Virus record (IMG/VR): IMGVR_UViG_3300025849_000064
Span: 1-46,661 of that record
Length of the DNA stretch: 46,661 nt
Origin: a virus
Strand: one strand, 5' to 3'
Shown here: positions 41,548 through 46,661 of the stretch, one piece after another
Position numbering within the stretch: the stretch's first letter is position 1
How the letters are laid out: the number at the start of each line of letters is the position of its first letter
The notes under the pieces: model-generated
Databases searched by the model: none
The model's input: only the letters and a program-made list of their open reading frames with translations
Told to the model about the DNA's origin: nothing
Translations under genes and position numbers: made by a program

Positions 41548-42396
41548 ATGAGAAAACAAAATTATCTTAATAACAAAGACATATTAAAAGAAATACACAA
41601 GTCAAAGAATACATTCAATAGTTTTACTGATCCGAGTTATGGTCTTTATGATATTATTTTACCAAGTGTAGATAAAATTAATATAAGAACTATAGCCGAA
41701 GCAAAGCGAAATAAAGCAAAAAGGTTATCTACTGAAGACTATAATAGAAGAAAAGAAGCTGGACAAAAAGTCAAGCAGGCAGAATGCGAAGTTGATTATA
41801 AAAAAATTACAAAAGAAGAATTGATCTTCCGTATAATGACATTTGATCATATTCCAGAAGAGCCAGGACGTAAAAAGAATCCAAAGACAGTAGCTGACAC
41901 AAAAACTAAACTAAACTTTCCGCCTTTTCACCACTATAAATTTGATACTAACGGAGAATTACAGTTAGTTGGAAAAAGTCACTGGGTCGGAGGCATGAAA
42001 AACGGATACTTTTCAAAAGATCACGGCGGAGCAACTAACAAACTTGCAATGATGTGGATGAAACTTGTTGATCGTTATGCTACCCGTGGAAATGTACGTG
42101 GATATACTTACAACGACGAAATGAAGGGTCAAGCAATACTGCAACTGTCGCAGATTGGACTACAGTTTGACGAATCAAAGTCAAATAATCCCTTTGCATA
42201 TTATACAGCAGCAGTTACTAACAGTTTTGTACGTGTTATTAACTTAGAAAAGCGTAATCAGAACATTAGAGACGATATTTTAGAAATGAACGACTTAAAT
42301 CCAAGTTATACAAGACTCCATGAAGGTGAGTGGGAAGCTGCTGTGAAGCGCAATGAAGAAGCAACAATGACTGCATATTCTAACACAAAAAAGTGA
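41548..42396 (+). CDS. gp55: Late transcription sigma factor gp55
   Basis: A 282-aa protein from the ATG at 41548, chosen because GGAG lies 5 nt upstream and the longer frame runs into the promoter. The conserved sigma-like region spans about residues 144-225: NKLAMMWMKLVDRYATRGN, GYTYNDEMKGQAILQLSQIG, LQFDESKSNNPFAYYTAAV and NLEKRNQNIRDD, corresponding to sigma region 2. The N-terminal part (NNKDILKEIHKSKNTFNSF, FRIMTFDHIPEEP, LNFPPFHHYKF) matches the long form of gp55 typical of marine T4-like phages rather than the shorter T4 protein (185 aa). gp55 directs host RNA polymerase core to NATAAATA late promoters. It is transcribed divergently from the baseplate genes it presumably activates. 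Confidence 0.93.
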   Translation: MRKQNYLNNKDILKEIHKSKNTFNSFTDPSYGLYDIILPSVDKINIRTIAEAKRNKAKRLSTEDYNRRKEAGQKVKQAECEVDYKKITKEELIFRIMTFDHIPEEPGRKKNPKTVADTKTKLNFPPFHHYKFDTNGELQLVGKSHWVGGMKNGYFSKDHGGATNKLAMMWMKLVDRYATRGNVRGYTYNDEMKGQAILQLSQIGLQFDESKSNNPFAYYTAAVTNSFVRVINLEKRNQNIRDDILEMNDLNPSYTRLHEGEWEAAVKRNEEATMTAYSNTKK

Positions 42397-42425
42397 TTGA
42401 CAAGTGTTAAAAAATAGCTTATAAT
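42397..42425 (+). promoter_or_regulatory. Perfect consensus sigma70-type promoter for gp47-gp46
   Basis: TTGACA (42397-42402), exactly 17 nt, then TATAAT (42420-42425). It begins on the first base after the gp55 stop. Transcription would start near 42432, just upstream of GGAG (42438-42441) and the TTG start at 42452. This is the best promoter match in the window. Confidence 0.85.
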
Positions 42426-42451
42426 TAAACAAAATATGGAGAATTATAAAC

Positions 42452-43468
42452 TTGTTCAAAAAAGCAGCGATCTTTACCGATATTCATTTTGGCTTAAAAA
42501 GTAATTCAAAGCTTCACAATCAAGATTGTGAAGACTTTGTAGACTGGTTTATAAAAACTGCCAAAGATAATGATTGTGAAACTTGTATCTTTTGCGGAGA
42601 CTGGAATCATAATAGAAATAGTCTTAATCTTACGACTATGGATGCAGGATTACGAGCATTAGAAAAATTAGGTGCAGCGTTTGATAACTTCTACATGTTT
42701 GCTGGCAATCATGACTTGTACTATAAAGACAAACGTGATGTAAAATCAACTGAGTTTGCAAAACACATTCCAGGTGTTACTGTTATCGAAGAAATAACTA
42801 TAGTAGATGACGTAGCATTGGTTCCGTGGTTAGTAGGTGACGAATGGAAGAAAATAAAAAACATAAATTCAAAATATTTGTTTGGACATTTTGAACTACC
42901 TAGTTTTTATATGAATGCAATGGTACAGATGCCAGATCACGGAGAACTTAAAAGCGAACATTTTAAGAATCAAGAATATGTATTCTCAGGACACTTTCAC
43001 AAGCGTCAAAGACAAGGCAAAATTCATTACATCGGTAATGCATTTCCGCACAACTACGCCGATGCGTGGGACGACGAACGTGGTATGATGATTCTCGATC
43101 GTGAAAATAACTCTGAACCAGAGTACATCAACTGGCCAAATTGTCCAAAATATCGTACAATTAAACTAAGTCAATTAATCGACGAAAAAGACACTCTTAT
43201 TAAACCAAATATGTACTTAAGAGTTACATTAGATCTTCCTCTTTCATTTGAAGAAGCAAGTTTTATTAAAGAAACTTTTATTAGGGACTTTGGGTGTAGA
43301 GAAATTACATTAATTCCACAAAAACAAATTGATGAAATTTCTACAGATTTAGATATTACTCAATTTGAAAGTGTAGATCAAATTGTTAGCAACGAAATTT
43401 CTTCATTAGATACTGAAAACTATAGCAAAGCAATGCTATTAGAAATTTATAACGGATTAGAGCATTAA
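42452..43468 (+). CDS. gp47: Recombination endonuclease subunit gp47 (Mre11/SbcD-type), TTG start
   Basis: A 338-aa calcineurin-like metallophosphoesterase with the four metal-site blocks in order: FTDIHFG (D10, H12), CGDWNH (D50), AGNHDLY (N86, H87) and SGHFHKR (H181, H183). It is the nuclease partner of gp46 and together they resect DNA ends for recombination-dependent replication and late-phase repair. The start is TTG, with GGAG 10 nt upstream; the nearby ATG at 42436 is out of frame. Length equals that of T4 gp47 (339 aa) within one residue. It ends one base before gp46, so the two are made together from the strong promoter at 42397. Confidence 0.93.
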   Translation: MFKKAAIFTDIHFGLKSNSKLHNQDCEDFVDWFIKTAKDNDCETCIFCGDWNHNRNSLNLTTMDAGLRALEKLGAAFDNFYMFAGNHDLYYKDKRDVKSTEFAKHIPGVTVIEEITIVDDVALVPWLVGDEWKKIKNINSKYLFGHFELPSFYMNAMVQMPDHGELKSEHFKNQEYVFSGHFHKRQRQGKIHYIGNAFPHNYADAWDDERGMMILDRENNSEPEYINWPNCPKYRTIKLSQLIDEKDTLIKPNMYLRVTLDLPLSFEEASFIKETFIRDFGCREITLIPQKQIDEISTDLDITQFESVDQIVSNEISSLDTENYSKAMLLEIYNGLEH

Positions 43469-43469
43469 T

Positions 43470-45242
43470 ATGATTAAGATTAAAGATCTTACAGTAAAAA
43501 ACTTTATGAGTGTAGGTAATCAAACTCAAGCAGTTGATTTTGATAAGGAGCAACTGACTCTTGTACTAGGAGAGAATCTAGATCAAGGAGGCGACGATAG
43601 TGGATCACGTAACGGTACTGGTAAAACTACAATTATTAATGCGCTAAGTTATGCATTGTACGGTACTGCATTAACAAATATTAAACGAAACAACTTAATT
43701 AATAAAACTAATAGTAAAGGAATGTTAGTTACACTACATTTCGAAAAGGACGGGCTCGATTATAGAATTGAGAGAGGTAGATCTCCTAATATTTTAAAGT
43801 TTTTTATTAATGGACAGGAACAAGAATTAATCGACGAGTCACAGGGTGACAGTCGAAAAACACAAGAAACAATTAATGATTTACTTAATATGAGTCATGA
43901 TATGTTTAAACATATTGTTGCATTAAACACATACAGTGAGCCATTTTTATCAATGAGAGCAAACGATCAACGTGCTATTATTGAACAATTACTCGGTATT
44001 ACAATTTTGACTGAAAAAGCAGACAGTCTTAAAGATGAAATTAAAAGTAGTAAAGACGAAATTACTCAAGAGACATTAAAAATTAATGCTATTGAATCGT
44101 CTAACGAAAAAATACAAACCACTATTGATAAATTGCAAAAAAATCTTCGTGCTTGGAATGCTAAAAAGAAACAAGACATAGAAAAATTACAAAGAGCTAT
44201 TGCTGAATTAGAACATTTAGATATCGAAACCGAACTTGATAATCATGAAAAATTATCAAATTGGACTGAACATAATAATGCTATTTTGGCTCTTAATAAA
44301 GAAAAAAGTACATTAGAGAACGCACTATTACGTGCAACATCTTCTGTAGAAAAAGCAGAAAAAGACATCGCAAATTTAGACGATGCAACTTGTTATACAT
44401 GCGGTCAAGAACTACATAATGACAAAAAAGAAGAAATTTTGTTAACAAAAAATAAAGAACTTAACGATACAATGGCATATCAAACAGAAATTGCTGGAAA
44501 ACTTGAAGAGGCAATGAAGGCACTTAGTGACATCGGTGACATTAATGGTAAGCCTACTACGTTTTACGAATCTGCAAAAGAAGCATATGAGCATAGAAAT
44601 AACGTTGATAATTTAAAATCAGCATTATCAAATAAAGAAACTGAAGAAGATCCTTACAATTCACAAATTGAAGAACTAACAAATACAGCACTGCAAGAAA
44701 TTAATTGGAATATTATTAATCAATTAACAGAATACAAAGAACATCAAGAATTCTTGTTAAAACTATTAACAAACAAAGATAGTTTTATCCGCAAGAAGAT
44801 TATTGATCAAAACCTAGCATATCTAAACAACAGACTTACATATTATCTTGACAAACTAGGATTGCCGCATCAAGTGTTGTTCCAAAACGATTTAAACGTT
44901 GAGATTACGCAACTAGGACAAGATCTAGACTTTGATAACTTGAGCAGAGGCGAACGCAACAGACTTATCTTAGGATTGAGCTTTGCATTCCGTGATGTTT
45001 GGGAAAGCCTGTATCAAAATATCAACTTGTTGTTTATTGATGAATTAATCGATAGCGGCATGGATAGTGCTGGAGTTGAAAATTCTCTAAGTGTATTGAA
45101 AAAGATGGGCAGAGAACGTGATAAAAATATCTATTTGATTAGTCACAAAGACGAACTAGTTGGCAGAGTTAATCATGTTCTCAAAGTTATAAAAGAAAAC
45201 GGTTTTACTAATTACGAAAACGATATTGAGATAGTAGAATGA
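43470..45242 (+). CDS. gp46: Recombination endonuclease subunit gp46 (Rad50/SbcC-type ATPase)
   Basis: A 590-aa SMC-type ATPase. Walker A is GSRNGTGKTT (residues 45-54). A coiled coil runs from about 185 to 440 and is broken by a zinc hook CYTCGQEL with C308 and C311. The ABC signature LSRGE is at 491-495 and Walker B LLFIDE at 520-525 (D524, E525). Two subunits dimerise through the hook and ATP heads and regulate the gp47 nuclease. The size matches T4 gp46 (560 aa). It is directly preceded by gp47 and overlaps the next small gene by 4 nt (ATGA), so all are co-translated. It works in the cytoplasm in recombination-dependent replication. Confidence 0.94.
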   Translation: MIKIKDLTVKNFMSVGNQTQAVDFDKEQLTLVLGENLDQGGDDSGSRNGTGKTTIINALSYALYGTALTNIKRNNLINKTNSKGMLVTLHFEKDGLDYRIERGRSPNILKFFINGQEQELIDESQGDSRKTQETINDLLNMSHDMFKHIVALNTYSEPFLSMRANDQRAIIEQLLGITILTEKADSLKDEIKSSKDEITQETLKINAIESSNEKIQTTIDKLQKNLRAWNAKKKQDIEKLQRAIAELEHLDIETELDNHEKLSNWTEHNNAILALNKEKSTLENALLRATSSVEKAEKDIANLDDATCYTCGQELHNDKKEEILLTKNKELNDTMAYQTEIAGKLEEAMKALSDIGDINGKPTTFYESAKEAYEHRNNVDNLKSALSNKETEEDPYNSQIEELTNTALQEINWNIINQLTEYKEHQEFLLKLLTNKDSFIRKKIIDQNLAYLNNRLTYYLDKLGLPHQVLFQNDLNVEITQLGQDLDFDNLSRGERNRLILGLSFAFRDVWESLYQNINLLFIDELIDSGMDSAGVENSLSVLKKMGRERDKNIYLISHKDELVGRVNHVLKVIKENGFTNYENDIEIVE

Positions 45243-45475
45243 AAAAAGATATACACGACGAATTAGTACAAGCATACTTAGATTATTTTACCATTAACGA
45301 AGAATGGAGCCGACGACCTTCAGTACGGCGGTACTATGCGATAAGAAAACAAATAAAGAAAATTATGAATCTAGGCAAAGAAAGACACACAGAAGTAAGG
45401 CAAGAATATTTAGATAGTAAAGAAAAATATCGAAATCCAAATAATAGTAGGCAACAGAAAAAAATTCATAAGTAA
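45239..45475 (+). CDS. Small basic hypothetical protein
   Basis: A 78-aa protein, strongly basic and probably all helical (LVQAYLDYFTINEEW, then SVRRYYAIRKQIKKIM and a lysine/arginine-rich tail). The layout (an acidic amphipathic helix, then a positively charged helix) recalls small proteins in marine T4-like phages that are sometimes labelled histone-like, but I cannot show homology. A nucleic-acid-binding role is inference from charge. It overlaps the gp46 stop by 4 nt and is followed after 3 nt by the GIY-YIG gene, so it belongs to the recombination operon. Confidence 0.7.
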   Translation: MKKDIHDELVQAYLDYFTINEEWSRRPSVRRYYAIRKQIKKIMNLGKERHTEVRQEYLDSKEKYRNPNNSRQQKKIHK

Positions 45476-45478
45476 AGT

Positions 45479-45928
45479 ATGAGTTGGACATATAAAGGTA
45501 AAGAAATATCCGAAATACCAGATGAGTACGAAGGATTTGTTTATCTTATTACCAACTCAACTAACAATCAAAAATACATAGGCAAAAAACTAGCAAAGTT
45601 TAAAACTACTAAGCCACCACTTAAAGGCAAGAAGAATAAACGTAGAGGCTACAAAGAAAGCGACTGGAAAACCTATTGGGGATCTAGTGATAGACTAAAC
45701 GCAGATGTAGCAGCATTAGGCGAAGATAAGTTTACAAGAGAAATACTATACCTATGTAAAGGTAGGGGCGAAATGTCCTACATAGAGGCAAGAGAACAGT
45801 TTGATAGGCGTGTACTCGAAACAGATGAATACTACAACGGTATTATCAATGTTAGAGTAGGCGGATCAGACAAACTCAAACAGGCATTGTTAGAACATCA
45901 CATCCAGGCAAAACAATCTAACACATAA
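45479..45928 (+). CDS. SegE-like GIY-YIG endonuclease-family protein
   Basis: A 149-aa protein of the GIY-YIG superfamily: FVYLITNSTNNQKYIGKK (residues 20-37) gives the paired VYL/YIG strands. A basic loop KGKKNKRR, ESDWKTYWGSS (60-70), FTREILYLC (85-93) and a helix EAREQF with E103 in the position of the metal-binding glutamate follow, then EYYNGIINVR with N120. This is the arrangement of phage SegE-like proteins. It lacks a separate DNA-binding domain, so homing activity is uncertain. Homologues are common in T4-like phages and may be housekeeping nucleases rather than homing enzymes. It is the last gene of the gp47-gp46 operon and directly abuts the structured non-coding region. Confidence 0.8.
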   Translation: MSWTYKGKEISEIPDEYEGFVYLITNSTNNQKYIGKKLAKFKTTKPPLKGKKNKRRGYKESDWKTYWGSSDRLNADVAALGEDKFTREILYLCKGRGEMSYIEAREQFDRRVLETDEYYNGIINVRVGGSDKLKQALLEHHIQAKQSNT

Positions 45929-46320
45929 GGTTGGCGGGCCAGATTAATTTACCGCTGTGGAAAAAGCTCTCGTATAGAAGCACACGTAACATGCTGAGTC
46001 GCGCCTGGTAATAAGGCGTTGGATTGGCATAGGTTGAATGTTAGCAGTCGAAAAACACAAACACAGTACATAAAAACTCTTTAGCAATAGGAACGAAGCG
46101 AGAGGTAGCTGGAAACAGCGATGTCGACGTAGGTTGGGAAAGGTCAGAGCCCATTGTACTTTGTGTATAAACAATTACCTACTTCCAATGTCTCGGCTGG
46201 TGCATGACTCACATGAAGCGCATTTTGAGATTAGATGGGACCGTAACAGGTTCCGTCTGACTGAAACGATCTACATGAAACTTAAACATTATGACATTCG
46301 TCATAATGCATCTATATATT
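45929..46320 (+). ncRNA. Candidate structured non-coding RNA, class not recognised
   Basis: A stretch of about 400 nt directly after the GIY-YIG stop without a credible ORF. Hand-counted GC for 45961-46260 is 134/300 (about 45%), against 18-25% in sampled coding lines elsewhere. Helices that can be read directly: 45932-45937 with 45952-45957; CTCTCG 45967-45972 with CGAGAG 46099-46104; CGCCT 46002-46006 with AGGCG 46014-46018; GCTG/CAGC closed by a GAAA tetraloop (46108-46119); GTAGGT 46129-46134 with ACCTAC 46177-46182, enclosing TGGG/CCCA and ATTGT/ACAAT hairpins; and a 12-bp hairpin 46231-46260 with loop GTAACA. The last contains three G-U pairs that would be A-C mismatches on the other strand, so the plus strand is the likely transcript. 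No tRNA, tmRNA, RNase P or group I intron core signatures were found. Confidence 0.6.
46287..46308 (+). other. Perfect 9-bp hairpin at the end of the structured region
   Basis: CATTATGAC (46287-46295), loop ATTC, GTCATAATG (46300-46308). The stem is perfect but no U-run follows, so it is more likely a 3'-end stabilising or processing hairpin of the RNA than a classical terminator. Confidence 0.5.
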
Positions 46321-46379
46321 AATACTAATAGCTTTTATCAACAAACGAAGTATTATAGTTCGAGCGTTTAGCGAAAACT

Positions 46380-46404
46380 AATATCTACGAAGTAGATATT
46401 TTAA
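46380..46404 (+). terminator. Possible weak terminator hairpin
   Basis: AATATCTAC (46380-46388), loop GAA, GTAGATATT (46392-46400), then TTAATAATAAA. It is a perfect 9-bp stem, AT-rich, with a short T-rich tail. It would end transcripts of the recombination operon plus RNA just before the late-promoter motif of the next gene. The weak stem and short T-run leave it uncertain. Confidence 0.35.
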
Positions 46405-46405
46405 T

Positions 46406-46413
46406 AATAAATA
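46406..46413 (+). promoter_or_regulatory. T4-type late promoter motif (AATAAATA)
   Basis: AATAAATA followed by CTTTGCAGGAG, 20 nt upstream of the ATG at 46433. It is a perfect NATAAATA match in intergenic DNA, directly after the terminator-like hairpin, so the last gene of the window is probably expressed late. Confidence 0.6.
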
Positions 46414-46432
46414 CTTTGCAGGAGTTATTGGT

Positions 46433-46661
46433 ATGAAAATTAATGAAACTAAAAAAGATGATTTAGATGAAGGTCCTTTAGATCTATTAACTAAAAGTGG
46501 TAGAGATCAAAGACGTGCATTTAAAGGTGGTCGTGGTACATTAAAAAAGACAACTGATAATCTTAAAAAAGAATTTGCAAGTTACCTCGGACGTCAAGGC
46601 AAGAAAAACTTTAAACAAGCAACTACTCAAGATGTAATTGACTTTCTTGATGGGAAAAATG
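46433..46661 (+). CDS. Small lysine-rich protein, unrecognised (3' end cut by window edge)
   Basis: The ATG at 46433 has AGGAG 8 nt upstream. The 76 visible residues begin MKINETKKDDLDEGPLDLL and continue basic and glycine-rich (GGRGTLKKTTDNLKKEF, then GRQGKKNFKQAT). The frame is open to the window edge. The acidic EGP-type N-terminus followed by a basic helical part resembles small proteins scattered in marine T4-like phage genomes, whose function I do not know. Late expression is suggested by the AATAAATA motif just upstream. The codon pattern looks like its neighbours. Confidence 0.65.
   Translation, partial: MKINETKKDDLDEGPLDLLTKSGRDQRRAFKGGRGTLKKTTDNLKKEFASYLGRQGKKNFKQATTQDVIDFLDGKN

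Noticed and set aside
45944-46174. 76-codon frame on the minus strand in the structured region
   Set aside because: No ribosome binding site, composition driven by the GC-rich helices, and the strand-specific G-U pairs indicate a plus-strand RNA.
46134-46322. 62-codon plus-strand frame in the structured region
   Set aside because: It cuts through paired helices, has no Shine-Dalgarno sequence, and encodes a protein with no sensible pattern.
45929-46400. Group I intron, tmRNA, RNase P RNA or tRNA as identity of the structured region
   Set aside because: I looked for the P7-type GACTA core, GTTCRA T-loops with acceptor stems, and the RNase P GAGGAAAGTCC/ACAGAA boxes; none is present. No split gene flanks the region.
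1-46661. CRISPR arrays, insertion sequences, integrase or attachment sites
   Set aside because: No regularly spaced direct repeats, terminal inverted repeats or recombinase genes were seen; apparent repeats are protein-domain duplications.

Overview
The window is part of the genome of a T4-like contractile-tailed phage (myovirus) of the marine type, close in gene content and order to cyanophages and pelagiphages. The evidence is a run of recognisable T4 homologues (gp48-like tail tube cap, gp53, a gp5-like hub, gp25, gp6, late sigma factor gp55, and the gp47/gp46 recombination nuclease), collar-type tail fibre proteins, very low GC content, tight 1-14 nt gene overlaps, and NATAAATA late-promoter motifs. 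The host cannot be named from this window. No photosynthesis genes or tRNA genes were seen.

Layout. (1) 1-4977, minus strand: an accessory cluster behind a consensus sigma70-type promoter, holding a small unknown protein, two paralogous DTD-motif glycosyltransferases, an unknown protein, a third glycosyltransferase-like protein and a radical SAM enzyme cut by the left edge. (2) 4989-13326, minus: tail fibre and adhesin genes. Two are paralogues with the same core (398 and 307 aa), three share a duplicated N-terminal attachment domain (506, 633 and 687 aa, the last with a tail-collar domain), and one is a 200-aa structural protein. (3) 13348-41468, minus: the baseplate block, read as gp48-like, gp53, hub/M15 peptidase, unknown, gp5-like spike with C-terminal muralytic domain, gp25, gp6, then a giant 5248-aa wedge or fibre protein. 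(4) 41469-41547: a divergent regulatory region. (5) 41548-45928, plus: gp55, gp47, gp46, a small unknown protein and a SegE-like GIY-YIG protein. (6) 45929-46432, plus: about 500 nt with no credible ORF, unusually GC-rich and full of helices, probably a structured non-coding RNA. A late-promoter motif and a truncated small gene follow.

How the parts work together. Consensus TTGACA-N17 promoters precede gp55, gp47/46 and the glycosyltransferase cluster, so these are probably read early by host polymerase. NATAAATA motifs precede gp6, the 200-aa structural protein, the 506-aa fibre and the last gene, so these are probably switched on by gp55. The gp55 promoter lies back to back with the start of the baseplate block. 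The main unexplained items are the structured RNA, a short motif shared by three consecutive hub proteins, a giant baseplate protein with seven carbohydrate-binding-like repeats, and the radical SAM/glycosyltransferase cluster next to the fibres.
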